From assembly GCF_030687145.1 (NCBI RefSeq), contig NZ_CP117460.1:2914001-2978000 (forward strand): 64,000 bases of DNA, in the 5' to 3' direction. The position numbers and the translations under genes are program-made. The DNA is from Pseudomonas sp. FP1742. Lineage in GTDB: Bacteria > Pseudomonadota > Gammaproteobacteria > Pseudomonadales > Pseudomonadaceae. The notes under the pieces are model-generated. The model did no database searches, was not told where the DNA came from, and was given only the letters and a program-made list of their open reading frames with translations. Shown piece after piece: positions 16,608 to 25,591 of the stretch (the first letter of the stretch is position 1; each line of letters starts with the position of its first letter).

Positions 16608-17900
16608 TTAGCCGGCAGTGGCCGTGGCGGTGACTGCCGTGCCACCCAAAATTGTGACCAGCAAGGCCCAGGAAACTTGGGCCAAACGAATAATGACCAG
16701 CAGACCAGCCACGATGCTGGCTGGGATGCCTGCGGCGACAACTGCCGCACCCACTGCAATAGCCACAACCACGGTTGCGACGACGATACCCACGTCAATC
16801 AACACCTGTACCCAGTCAATTTCGCGCAGAACGTCCAAGGTAATATCTGTATATCGTTGCACCTCTTTCCAGATGGCCCGTAACTGCTCATCCGTCCAGC
16901 GAATTACCTGCGCACCGGTCTCACTTATCCATTCCCATGCTTTTTGCGACTCACGACGGACCCACTCACCTTTGACTCCCAACCAAGTCGCAGCATCTTC
17001 CAGATGCTGTTGGACTTCTTGGGACAGTTGCCTGATGCCTCGAGCGCCCTGTTCCAACAGACTATCAACCGCGGATTGAACCTGTTGGGTCCAGCTTTCC
17101 AGATGAGCAGGTCTCGGTGTTGACGCTGGCCCGTAGGCTGGGACTGGAACAGGTGCAGGTCTGGGGGGCTCATCCGGATTTCGAGGGGGAGGTAACAGTG
17201 TCGGCCATTGTTGAGGATTGAATTCACCCGTTGGCTTGTGCTCTCTGTTGTATTGCCGGTCTCGTTCGCGATCACCATCATCGCGACAGTCGTTGATTTC
17301 AAGAACCGAAAATCGACGGCGTCCACCCGCTATCAGCAAATAAGCCCGTTCCTGATCGGGGTAAAGTTTGTCCCCGGGAAACTTCACCTCTACCAACCGT
17401 TCCAGATTATCGGGGTGAGCAACGCCCTGATGATCCGCACCTGCCTGTCCCGGCCAACGGATACTGCGGCTCTTTACAATGATGACATCGGGGCGCCGCA
17501 GCAATCCTTTGACCGAACCTTTGGGAAACGGAAATAAAGTATGGCGTCGCAATGGATCGGGTTTCTCATCTTCGCCGAACCACGAGGAGCTGAGAAATGG
17601 TTTGGGTGGAAGGGATGCCATGTCAAAGCAGACTTCTGCTTTATAGTCCCAGAGAAAATTCCAGCGATATTCGTCTGCTCGGATCAACCCACTCATGACA
17701 AGTTGTTTGAGCTCCAGAGCTGTGACACCACCGTCCTTTGCCTTCTTGATAGACAACTTCGGAAACCGCGAAGCGTAATTCGCTTTTTCCATCAAGTAAG
17801 GCTTGTTGTCCGGGTTGGGCAGTGGAGCCTGTTTGATCGTGCCTTCAATGCTGGTATTAGTGCAGCCCTGCGGCGTTTGAGGTGGTTGCATGACTGCCAT
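16608..17900 (-). CDS. T6SS effector with VRR-NUC nuclease domain
   Basis: 430 residues. Residues 130-205 form a VRR-NUC (PD-(D/E)xK) nuclease: RRPDVIIVKS with Asp138, LVEVKFPGD with Glu171 and Lys173, and DQERAYLLIAG with Gln183 and Tyr187. A Pro-rich linker follows (220-270), then a helical stretch and a very hydrophobic end (about 365-430, VVATVVVAIAVGAAVVAA) that could insert in or contact membranes. It starts 3 bp after vgrG, its GGAGG lying within the vgrG end. VRR-NUC T6SS effectors (TseV type) cut target-cell DNA. No PAAR domain is seen, so delivery is probably through the VgrG tail. Confidence 0.85.
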   Translation of the reverse strand: MAVMQPPQTPQGCTNTSIEGTIKQAPLPNPDNKPYLMEKANYASRFPKLSIKKAKDGGVTALELKQLVMSGLIRADEYRWNFLWDYKAEVCFDMASLPPKPFLSSSWFGEDEKPDPLRRHTLFPFPKGSVKGLLRRPDVIIVKSRSIRWPGQAGADHQGVAHPDNLERLVEVKFPGDKLYPDQERAYLLIAGGRRRFSVLEINDCRDDGDRERDRQYNREHKPTGEFNPQQWPTLLPPPRNPDEPPRPAPVPVPAYGPASTPRPAHLESWTQQVQSAVDSLLEQGARGIRQLSQEVQQHLEDAATWLGVKGEWVRRESQKAWEWISETGAQVIRWTDEQLRAIWKEVQRYTDITLDVLREIDWVQVLIDVGIVVATVVVAIAVGAAVVAAGIPASIVAGLLVIIRLAQVSWALLVTILGGTAVTATATAG

Positions 17901-17903
17901 GTA

Positions 17904-20147
17904 TCAGCCCTCCGTGTTGGCGTTTTTGAAATCCAGGGTCATTTCCTTTGGCGCACTTTCACCTGCCCTGATCAATGGCTCTTCAGGCTCCGGTTTACGA
18001 ATTGGCGTCAACAGCTCCACTTCGGTCGGGTCGGTGCTATGGGCCAGAAAGGTCTTTCCTTCTTCGTTGGTGTAACCGGCGATACGTGTGCCGTCGCCCA
18101 GCTTCAATGTGTAAGGGCTTCCTACTAACGGTTCGCCTGTTTTTTCGTCCTGAAGCAGATACCGTGCTTTGTGACTGCGAGGTGCATTTTCGAGCAGTTT
18201 CCCGAACTTGTCTTTATCAGCCAGACCAGGCAAAAGAGGCCCCAATATCTGAATGCCAGTACCAACTCCAGGCGAGCCGCCCGAGTTGGTCTTGACCTCC
18301 GCGCCACTGATGGTCACACCTCCGGCATCAATCTTCACAAAGCTCCCGCCAGCCTTGGCCGTCAGCTCCATGCCACCCTCAACCACTACCTTCTCCCCAG
18401 CGTGGTAGTGAATCTCCTGACCCGCCTCGACAAACTGCGCCGTGCCGATCTTCACGTGCTGGGTCACGCCCACGGTGAGGTGATCATCCGCCCGTGCTTC
18501 GGTCTTGCGGTCCAGATGGGTAATCCGGTGCTCTTCTACCTTGAACTCGCTGAACACATTGGCCTCGACCGTGTCATGCCGTTCATTGCCGACGCGGATC
18601 TTCTGGTCGTGCTCGATGTTTTCATCCCAGTCGCGCTGGGCGTGCAGGTAGATCTGTTCCGCGCCTTTCTTGTCTTCGATGCGAAACTCGTTGTAGCCCT
18701 TGCCGCCCGGCGAGCTGAGGGTTTTGAAGGTGCTGCGGGTCTTGTTCGCCGGCAGGTCGTAGGGGACGACGTTTTCCTTGTGGTACAGGCAGCCGGTGAT
18801 CAGCGGTTGGTCGGGGTCGCCTTCGAGGAAGGTGACGAGCACTTCCATGCCGACCCGCGGGATGGCGATGCCGCCGTAGGCATTGCCGGCCCAGCCGCTG
18901 GCGACGCGTAGCCAGCAGCTGGTCTTGTCGTCGGCCTGGCCGTCGCGGTCCCAGTGGAATTGCACCTTGACCCGGCCGTATTCGTCGCAGTGGATTTCTT
19001 CCCCTGGCGGGCCGGTGACGAAGGCGGTCTGGCTGCCCAGCACTTGCGGTTTCGGGTGTTCCAGGGCGGGGCGATAGTGGGCGTCCCACGGGGTGGCGAG
19101 GAAGCGGTTGCGGTAGCCCTGGTGGAAATCGTCCTTGCTGTCGGTGACGTCACTGGTGATGTTCTCGCCGAGCACTTGCGGCTGTTTGCCTTCATGGACG
19201 ATTTCCAGCAGCAGCCAGAGGTCGTTCCACTCGGCGCGCGGGTGTTCGCTGAGGGCCAGGAAGTGGCCGCTGACCAGGGTCGGTACGTCGCCTTTGCCTT
19301 CGGCCAGTTGGTAGTCGCTGCGATGGCGCTCCAGGGCACGGGTTGCCAGTTGCTTGCCGCGCGCGCGGTCGGTGAAACGACCGGGGTAGTCGTAGTCTTC
19401 GAGGTCCGGGGCGAACGCGCTTTTGGCTGCGCTTTCCGGCAACAGGCGCGGTTTTTCGAAGTCGTAGTCGCGGCGGCTGACGCGGGTGGTGCGGGTTTCC
19501 AGGCGCAGGTTGAAGCGTTTGATCACCGGTTTTTCGGCGGCCATGCCGGAGTCCTGCTGGTAGCTCACCGGCGCCAGTTTGCGGAACACCGTCTGGTCAT
19601 CGCCGAACACCAGCTTGTGGCCGCTGGCCGAGTGCTGGAAGTGGAAGTGGATGCCTTCTTCTTCGCACAGGCGCTGGATGAAATGCAGGTCGGATTCGTC
19701 GTACTGCACGCAGTACACGCGCTCGGGGTAGATCGCACCGAGCTGGAAGCTGTAGGCGTCGGCCAGAATGCCGCGGGCCTCGAGGACCTGGGCGATGATC
19801 TTCGGCACGCTGAGCTGCTGGAAAATCTGCTGGTCGTGGTTGTGGCGCAGGTAGGCCAGTTGCGGCACCAGGCTGATGCTGTAGCGGGTCAGGCTCTTGC
19901 CGGAATCGCCTTGCTCGATGCGGTACACCAGGCCATGGATTTTGCCCTGGCCGGTGGCGCCGAAGGTCAGGCAACCGGGCTTGTGCAGCAGCTCTTCGAG
20001 TTTCAGGTCGGGGCGGGCGCTGACCAGTTCGATGTCGAAACAGAACGGCTGGTTGAGGGCTTCGCGACCGACGAAGCTGAGCACTTGCAGGTCGACGGAA
20101 ACGCCTTCGAGGGTGAGGGAGATATGGGTTGCGTTTGCGTCCAGCAT
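17904..20147 (-). CDS. vgrG: Type VI secretion tip protein VgrG with C-terminal TTR-like extension
   Basis: 747 residues. The N-terminal gp27-like part (1-370) begins with HISLTLEGVSVDLQVLSF and includes CEEEGIHFHFQHS; the gp5-like OB domain has VKVQFHWDRDGQADDKTSCW and RVGMEVLVTFLEGDPDQPLI; a repetitive beta-helix needle follows (EVKTNSGGSPGVGTG). The last about 110 residues (ARYLLQDEKTGEPLVG, TRIAGYTNEEGKT) look like a transthyretin-like domain, a known effector-docking module in VgrGs. It is first in an operon with effector and immunity genes. No structural T6SS genes are near, so this is an orphan vgrG island relying on a core apparatus elsewhere. Confidence 0.93.
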   Translation of the reverse strand: MLDANATHISLTLEGVSVDLQVLSFVGREALNQPFCFDIELVSARPDLKLEELLHKPGCLTFGATGQGKIHGLVYRIEQGDSGKSLTRYSISLVPQLAYLRHNHDQQIFQQLSVPKIIAQVLEARGILADAYSFQLGAIYPERVYCVQYDESDLHFIQRLCEEEGIHFHFQHSASGHKLVFGDDQTVFRKLAPVSYQQDSGMAAEKPVIKRFNLRLETRTTRVSRRDYDFEKPRLLPESAAKSAFAPDLEDYDYPGRFTDRARGKQLATRALERHRSDYQLAEGKGDVPTLVSGHFLALSEHPRAEWNDLWLLLEIVHEGKQPQVLGENITSDVTDSKDDFHQGYRNRFLATPWDAHYRPALEHPKPQVLGSQTAFVTGPPGEEIHCDEYGRVKVQFHWDRDGQADDKTSCWLRVASGWAGNAYGGIAIPRVGMEVLVTFLEGDPDQPLITGCLYHKENVVPYDLPANKTRSTFKTLSSPGGKGYNEFRIEDKKGAEQIYLHAQRDWDENIEHDQKIRVGNERHDTVEANVFSEFKVEEHRITHLDRKTEARADDHLTVGVTQHVKIGTAQFVEAGQEIHYHAGEKVVVEGGMELTAKAGGSFVKIDAGGVTISGAEVKTNSGGSPGVGTGIQILGPLLPGLADKDKFGKLLENAPRSHKARYLLQDEKTGEPLVGSPYTLKLGDGTRIAGYTNEEGKTFLAHSTDPTEVELLTPIRKPEPEEPLIRAGESAPKEMTLDFKNANTEG

Positions 20148-20320
20148 GCCTTGAATTCCGTCCTTTGAAAAAGCAGGGGCGGATGGTGCAGCATTAAAGT
20201 GCCATGTTCAAGGTTGAAATGCCGTATGTCCGGGGACTGACGGGTATCGGGCTTTCCCCTATAGCCGAGGTTTTGCGCAATGAATACAGGCATTTTCTGA
20301 GGCGATTGGCCGTTACGCCA

Positions 20321-20351
20321 AATAAAAGAAGGCCCCACAGGGTGGGGCCTT
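20321..20351 (-). terminator. Strong intrinsic terminator of the gene at 20374
   Basis: AAGGCCCCAC (20329-20338) pairs perfectly with GTGGGGCCTT (20342-20351) across a 3-nt loop. On the minus strand the stem is followed by TTCTTTTATTT. It lies just past the stop at 20374 and insulates vgrG from upstream transcription. Confidence 0.9.
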
Positions 20352-20373
20352 CCGTATTACTCAGCCAGTAAAT

Positions 20374-21105
20374 TCAAAGCGATTGCAAGGAAATGGTCGC
20401 GCTCTGAGAGTCTTGCTGGCTGTCAGCATCCATCCAGACCCACTGCGTACCGTCGCCTTGCAGATTATTGGTAATGCTCTGAATCTGCGAGTAACTGATC
20501 TTGACGGCCCCAACTTCACTTGCAGTAGGCCCAATCGTGGTGACCTGGCCCGAGAGTAGGCCGTTCGACGTCTCATTGACGACGAACACGGTCGCTTGCG
20601 CCTCACGGAACTGGCAGGAGATGAACTGTGTGATGGTGCTGGTGATCGTCAGGTTCATCCACTTCGATGGGGGGACTGCATAGTAGCGGGTGTACTTGTT
20701 GAACGGATGCTGCTCACCATCGGCCGGCAGCGGATAGTTGCTGAGCCCCGATGTATTGGTCGGCATGCTGACACTTCCCAGCCAGATTTCGACCTGTGAT
20801 TTACCGGCGTTGCTGGACAGTGAGACCGAAACGGTTTGAGTATCGGTGCCCGAGACAAAACCCAACGATGCCAGGCCTGCATTGGCCGTGGTGCCAGGCA
20901 CCGTGATCGGTACGGGCGGCTGGCTGTTGCTCCAGTTCACGGAGACAGTCGAGTTGTTGTCATTTTGCGCGGAGTTGTAGATAAAGATGCCATAAAGCTG
21001 GCCTGGGCTAAGTGCGGTACAGGTGGCTGTATCTCCTGCGGTGAGAGTTATACGTTGTCCGCCGTTCCAGTTAATTTGGGCAGCTGAGATAGCGACACTT
21101 TCCAT
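20374..21105 (-). CDS. Orphan beta-rich protein, function unknown
   Basis: 243 residues from the ATG at 21103-21105, preceded by AAAAGGAAC. No signal peptide or membrane helix. The sequence is very rich in Ser, Thr, Asn and Gln with alternating hydrophobics (TLTAGDTATCTALSPGQL, VSVSLSSNAGKSQVEIWLG, MNLTITSTITQFISC), the look of an all-beta, lectin- or fibre-like fold, and it is Lys-poor. Lower GC and an AT-rich upstream region mark it as acquired DNA. It neighbours vgrG but is closed off by its own terminator. I do not recognise the family. Confidence 0.6.
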   Translation of the reverse strand: MESVAISAAQINWNGGQRITLTAGDTATCTALSPGQLYGIFIYNSAQNDNNSTVSVNWSNSQPPVPITVPGTTANAGLASLGFVSGTDTQTVSVSLSSNAGKSQVEIWLGSVSMPTNTSGLSNYPLPADGEQHPFNKYTRYYAVPPSKWMNLTITSTITQFISCQFREAQATVFVVNETSNGLLSGQVTTIGPTASEVGAVKISYSQIQSITNNLQGDGTQWVWMDADSQQDSQSATISLQSL

Positions 21106-21499
21106 GTTGGAGTTCCTTTTCCTGTTGTGGTGGTATAAGGATTCGCACAGCAATTGTCCTTACCTGCGCCGTGCGTGGAAAAGATACTAGTTGAAGGCAT
21201 GTGGCGGTCAAGTAACTACTTGGTTGTAATTGGCTGTGGGTAATTATTTTTTTGGAATAGTTGCAAGTGTAAAATGCTATAAATTTACTTTGCATATAAA
21301 AATATAGGGCTGTCAACAGCCGCTTATCTTTTGCCTGGTTTTATAGTTTTAAATTGCAATAAGAATATATCTAAAAAACATAATGGGCGAAAAGATATAA
21401 CGCCCAAAAAAACATATGCAGGCTGTCTTTTATTCATGTCCGCCGACAGGCCCTGAAATCAGGACCTGCCATAGCAGGGGAGGTATGAGGGCGTGTATT
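21106..21499. other. 394-bp AT-rich intergenic region
   Basis: The part from about 21190 to 21420 is strongly AT-rich (runs of T and A, TATAAA-like words), unlike the rest of the window. It holds an inverted repeat TGGGCG/CGCCCA at about 21383-21407 followed by seven A on the plus strand. It probably carries the promoter of the minus-strand gene at 20374 and marks the edge of acquired DNA next to mtlZ. No gene is seen. Confidence 0.55.
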
Positions 21500-22438
21500 T
21501 CAGCTCAACTGCCGCCGATACGGCAAATCCGGCCCGGTCTTGCTGCAGGTCAACGCTGCAGCGCTCACCGCAAACCTGAGCATCGCGTCAATCTGCTCAC
21601 GGCTCAGCCGCTGCACACCCGCAACCGAATCCAGCTGCTGCTCGGTCAGCCAGGTAATCAGCGCCGCCTGGAAGGTATCGCCGGCCCCAACAGTGTCGGC
21701 AATCTTCACCGAGCAGGCCGGCACCGACCATGTGCCATGAGCCCGGCTGAACACCGTTGCGCCCTGACCGCCACGGGTCAGGAACACCAGCTGACAGCGA
21801 TGCTCCAGCCAGCTTTCGATCACGCGCTGGGGATCCTGTTCGGGATACAACAGGCTCAAGTCTTCATCGCTGACCTTGATCAGGTCCGCCAGCTCCACCA
21901 GCGTGGCGATCCGCGAACGCCACAACTCGATGTTCGGCTCGGGATTCAGGCGCACGTTCGGGTCGAGGCTGATCAGGCGTTTGCCGCTTTCACGCTGTAC
22001 CAGTGCCAGCAAGGTATCGGCAACCGGTTGCACCACCAGCGAGAACGAGCCGATGTGCAAGCCGCGCACTTCAGGCCCCAGTTGCGGCAAATGCGCCAGG
22101 CTCAGTTGCCGATCCGCGCAGCCTTCGCCGCGAAAGCTGTAGTGAGGCGAGCCGTTGGCACCGACCGCGACCATCGCCAGCGTGGTCGGCGCGGCAAAGT
22201 CCACGAGGTAATCCGGGCGCACACCTTCATCCTGCAGCACTTGCTGCAAGCGGCGGCCGAGGTAGTCGGTCGACAGTCCGGCAAACAGCGCGGCATCCAC
22301 GCCCAAGCGGCGCAAACCCACCGCGACGTTGAATGGTGAGCCGCCGGCAATTGCCTTGAAATTCACTTTGGATGCCAGGCCGCTGGCATCGTCTTCGCTG
22401 AAGAAATCGAACAGCGCTTCACCACACACCAGATACAT
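21500..22438 (-). CDS. mtlZ: Fructokinase of the mannitol operon (PfkB family)
   Basis: 312 residues from the ATG at 22436-22438 (MYLVCGEALFDFFSED). Ribokinase/PfkB fold: IAGGSPFNVAVGLRRLGV substrate signature near 35-50 and ADTVGAGDTFQAALITWL with the catalytic Asp near residue 260. It phosphorylates the fructose made by mannitol dehydrogenase. It is the last gene of mtlEFGKDYZ and starts 13 bp after mtlY. Confidence 0.93.
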   Translation of the reverse strand: MYLVCGEALFDFFSEDDASGLASKVNFKAIAGGSPFNVAVGLRRLGVDAALFAGLSTDYLGRRLQQVLQDEGVRPDYLVDFAAPTTLAMVAVGANGSPHYSFRGEGCADRQLSLAHLPQLGPEVRGLHIGSFSLVVQPVADTLLALVQRESGKRLISLDPNVRLNPEPNIELWRSRIATLVELADLIKVSDEDLSLLYPEQDPQRVIESWLEHRCQLVFLTRGGQGATVFSRAHGTWSVPACSVKIADTVGAGDTFQAALITWLTEQQLDSVAGVQRLSREQIDAMLRFAVSAAALTCSKTGPDLPYRRQLS

Positions 22439-22451
22439 AGTTGCTCGCTCT

Positions 22452-23948
22452 TTAAAGGGTTGCGACATGCTGTTGATAGCGTTCATAGGCCTGCTGACAG
22501 GCCAGTACATTTTCTGCAATCGGCAAGGTTTCACTGGCCGGATCGAGCTTCACACAGCGCTCGCACAAATCCGCCAGGCTGTCTTCGTGGCCGTTTGTCC
22601 AAGACGTGCACCACGCCGCCTGAATCGCTGCGCCAAGGGCCGCGGCCTCGCTCTGTTCGGTACAAATCACTGGCGTATTCATGATGTCGGCGACGATCTG
22701 CCGCCACACCGGGCTCTTCGAGCCGCCACCGATCAGGCAGATGCTGCGGCTTTGTAAGCCATTGTGGCGCAGCAGGTCCAGCCCGTAACGCAAACCGAAG
22801 GTGGTGCCTTCCACCACGGCGCGGCACAAATTGGCCCGGGTCAGATTGGTCATGGTCAACCCCAGCAGGCTGCCGCTGGCATGGGGCAGGGCGGGAACGC
22901 GTTCACCGTTGAGGAAGGGCAGCATGCACACGCCTTCAGCACCAATCGGCGCGTGTTCGACCAAGGCGTTGAACTGCTCGATATCCAGTTCGAACAACTC
23001 GCGAATCGCGCCGGTGGCATTGGTCAGGTTCATGGTGCAGATCAGCGGCAACCAGCCGCCGCTGGAGGAACAGAACGTTGCCACCGAGGCGTCCGGACTG
23101 ACGTGCGCCTGCTCGGCATAGGCGTAGACCGTCCCCGAAGAGCCGAGGCTCATGGTGATTGCGCCGGGCTGTATGTTGCCGGTGCCGATGGCGCCCATCA
23201 TATTGTCGCCACCGCCGCTGGAGACCAGGGCCTTGGGGTTGATGCCCAGATGCTCGGCGATGCCTGGCAGGATCGTACCGACCGGCTGACGGGCATCGAT
23301 CAGCTCCGGGAGCGCGGCTTGCAGGCGCCCGCTGGGGTCGATGTCGCGCAGCAGTTGCAAGTCCCACTGACGCGTGCGCACGTTGAAATAACCGGTGCCC
23401 GACGCATCGCCGTACTCGCTGCAACTACGGCCGGTGAGCCAATAGTTGAGGTAGTCATGGGGCAGCAGGATACGGGCGATGCGGGCGAAAATTTCCGGGT
23501 GCTGTTCTTTGGTCCAGAGCAGTTTGGACACGGTGTAGCCGGGCGCAATGACGATGCCGAGGCGTTCCAGTGAGCCTTTTTCACCGCCCAGGTGGGCGAG
23601 CAAGCGCTCGTTCTCCGGGGTGGATTCGGTGTCGCACCAAAGCTTGGCCGGGCGCAGTACCTGGCCGTGATCGTCGAGCAGCACCAGGCCATGTTGCTGG
23701 CCGGAAACGCCGATGCCCAGGATGTTTTGACCGTCGACATCCGCGGCGAGCAACGCACGACGGGTGGCCTGGGTAAAGGCTTCCAGCCACTGGGTGGTGT
23801 CTTGCTCGCGACGGCCATTGGGGCCGCTGATGAGGCTGTGGACAGCAGCGCCCTGGCCGAGGACCTGACCGCTGTGCGCGTCGAGGATCACGGCTTTGGT
23901 GCCTTGGGTGCCGCAGTCGATGCCCAGGAATAGTTGTTGGTTTGCCAT
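22452..23948 (-). CDS. mtlY: Xylulokinase (FGGY family)
   Basis: 498 residues from the ATG at 23946-23948 (AAGGAT ribosome site). FGGY kinase: LGIDCGTQGTKAVILD phosphate loop, GVSGQQHGLVLLDD, the catalytic Asp in EYGDASGTGYFNV region, and SGGGDNMMGAIGTGN; the C-terminal LIGGGSKSPVWRQIVADI contacts ADP. In this operon it phosphorylates D-xylulose formed from D-arabitol. Separated from mtlD by 154 bp holding a REPIN. Confidence 0.94.
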   Translation of the reverse strand: MANQQLFLGIDCGTQGTKAVILDAHSGQVLGQGAAVHSLISGPNGRREQDTTQWLEAFTQATRRALLAADVDGQNILGIGVSGQQHGLVLLDDHGQVLRPAKLWCDTESTPENERLLAHLGGEKGSLERLGIVIAPGYTVSKLLWTKEQHPEIFARIARILLPHDYLNYWLTGRSCSEYGDASGTGYFNVRTRQWDLQLLRDIDPSGRLQAALPELIDARQPVGTILPGIAEHLGINPKALVSSGGGDNMMGAIGTGNIQPGAITMSLGSSGTVYAYAEQAHVSPDASVATFCSSSGGWLPLICTMNLTNATGAIRELFELDIEQFNALVEHAPIGAEGVCMLPFLNGERVPALPHASGSLLGLTMTNLTRANLCRAVVEGTTFGLRYGLDLLRHNGLQSRSICLIGGGSKSPVWRQIVADIMNTPVICTEQSEAAALGAAIQAAWCTSWTNGHEDSLADLCERCVKLDPASETLPIAENVLACQQAYERYQQHVATL

Positions 23949-23987
23949 GGAAGATCCTTGGTGTGTCAGTCGATCTCGGTGAGCCCA

Positions 23988-24077
23988 TTCGCGAGCAAGC
24001 CCGCTCCCACAGTAGATCTTCGAACGTAGATTTTGTGTACGACAACGATCCAATGTGGGAGCGGGCTTGCTCGCGAA
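23988..24077. repeat. REPIN inside the mtl operon, between mtlD and mtlY
   Basis: REP units 23988-24010 (TTCGCGAGCAAGCCCGCTCC...) and 24054-24077 (...GAGCGGGCTTGCTCGCGAA) in opposite orientation with a 43-bp centre. Perfectly complementary arms allow a long RNA hairpin in the operon transcript. Confidence 0.88.
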
Positions 24078-24102
24078 GACGGCAGTAGCTTCACCACCGT
24101 AC

Positions 24103-25575
24103 TTACGCCAAAACCCGCTCCAACGTCCGAGTCACCCCAACTTCCCGCAAGCTGTTGCAGCACCACTCGAACGCCGCCACAAACTCCAGCGAACGCGGGA
24201 TCGCCGTGCCGAAAATCTCCTCGACCTCCAGCAGCTGCTGGGTGATCAACGCATCATCGGCCACCAGCGCCTGACAGAACGCCGCCCGCGGATCCGGAAT
24301 TGCATAGGTCTGGCCGTTCTCATCCACGCCTTTGAGGTACAGCGCCCAGGCCGCCACCACCAGCGCCGCACGTTTGGTCTCGCGGCCGTCGGCGATCAAG
24401 CGGTTGAGGGTCGGCACGGTGAATTTCGGAAACTTCGATGAGCCGTCCGAACACACCCGCTCCAGCTGATCGGCAATCGCCTGATTGGAGAAGCGCGCCA
24501 CCAGGGTGTTTTTGTATTCGGTTAAATCGATGCCCGGCACCGGCGCCAATTGCGGTGTCACGTCCAGGTCCATGTAGGCGCGCATGTAGCGTACGAACAG
24601 CGGGTCGTTCATGGTTTCGTGAACGAAGCGGTAACCCTTCAAGAACCCCAGGTAGGTCAGGGCCAGGTGACTGCCGTTGAGCAGTTTGATCTTCATTTCT
24701 TCGTAAGGCGTGACGTCGTCGGTGAACTGCACGCCGACTTTTTCCCAGGCCGGGCGACCGTTGACGAATTTGTCTTCCAGCACCCACTGCACAAAGGGTT
24801 CGCAGACCACCGGCCAAGCGTCGTCGATACTGTGCTTGTCGTGCAGTTGCAGACGATGCTCGATGCTGGTCATCGGTGTGATGCGGTCGACCATGGCGTT
24901 TGGAAAGCTGACGTTGCGCTCGATCCAGTCCCGCAGGTCGGCATCGCGCAGGCTGGCGAATGCGAGCAAGGCTTTACGGGTCACCGCGCCGTTGTGCGGC
25001 AGGTTATCGCAGGACATCAGCGTGAACGCGGGCGTGCCGGCTGCACGTCGTTTGGCCAGCGCGGCGCAGAGGAAACCGAACACGGTTTTCGGCGCGTTCG
25101 GATTGCTCAGGTCGTGCTGGATCTGCGGCAAGTGCGCCATGAACTCGCCGTTGCTGTCGTCGATGCAATAGCCGCCCTCGGTGATGGTCAGCGAGACGAT
25201 GCGGATCTCGGGGCTGGCCAGTTTATCGATCAGCGCTTCGGCGCCGTCTTCGGCCAGCAGCATGTCGCGGATGGCGCCGATGACTCGCACTTCGGTGTCG
25301 TCGGTATCGCCCAGTTCAAACAAGGTGAACAGGTAATCCTGTTCTTTGAGATCGTCCCGGGCGCGACGGTCTTCGGCGCGCAGGCCAACGCCGCAGATGG
25401 CCCAGTCCAGCGCTTCGCCGGTGTTCATCAAGGCGTCGGTGTAGTACGCCTGATGGGCGCGGTGGAAACCGCCGACGCCAATGTGCGCGATGCCCTGGCG
25501 GGTGTCGCTCAGGGTGTAGGCGGGCAGGACCACCTCGGGGGCGAGGCGGTTGAGGTTGGACTTATTCAGTTTCAT
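24103..25575 (-). CDS. mtlD: Mannitol 2-dehydrogenase
   Basis: 490 residues, a polyol-specific long-chain dehydrogenase. The N-terminal Rossmann part has IAHIGVGGFHRAHQAYYTD; the catalytic block MKIKLLNGSHLALTYLGF carries the Lys, Asn and His that correspond to Lys295, Asn300 and His303 of the characterised P. fluorescens enzyme. It oxidises mannitol to fructose, and arabitol to xylulose, with NAD+. It starts 16 bp after mtlK. Confidence 0.96.
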   Translation of the reverse strand: MKLNKSNLNRLAPEVVLPAYTLSDTRQGIAHIGVGGFHRAHQAYYTDALMNTGEALDWAICGVGLRAEDRRARDDLKEQDYLFTLFELGDTDDTEVRVIGAIRDMLLAEDGAEALIDKLASPEIRIVSLTITEGGYCIDDSNGEFMAHLPQIQHDLSNPNAPKTVFGFLCAALAKRRAAGTPAFTLMSCDNLPHNGAVTRKALLAFASLRDADLRDWIERNVSFPNAMVDRITPMTSIEHRLQLHDKHSIDDAWPVVCEPFVQWVLEDKFVNGRPAWEKVGVQFTDDVTPYEEMKIKLLNGSHLALTYLGFLKGYRFVHETMNDPLFVRYMRAYMDLDVTPQLAPVPGIDLTEYKNTLVARFSNQAIADQLERVCSDGSSKFPKFTVPTLNRLIADGRETKRAALVVAAWALYLKGVDENGQTYAIPDPRAAFCQALVADDALITQQLLEVEEIFGTAIPRSLEFVAAFEWCCNSLREVGVTRTLERVLA

Positions 25576-25591
25576 CGCATGTTCTCTGAAA

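Noticed and set aside
18954..20168. 404-codon plus-strand frame over vgrG
   Set aside because: Shadow of the high-GC vgrG gene.
20374..21105. Third T6SS effector
   Set aside because: Own promoter region and strong terminator separate it from vgrG, and no toxin motif was seen.
21383..21414. Terminator in the AT-rich gap (TGGGCG/CGCCCA)
   Set aside because: On either strand the run after the stem is not a clean T-run, so it is only noted as an inverted repeat.
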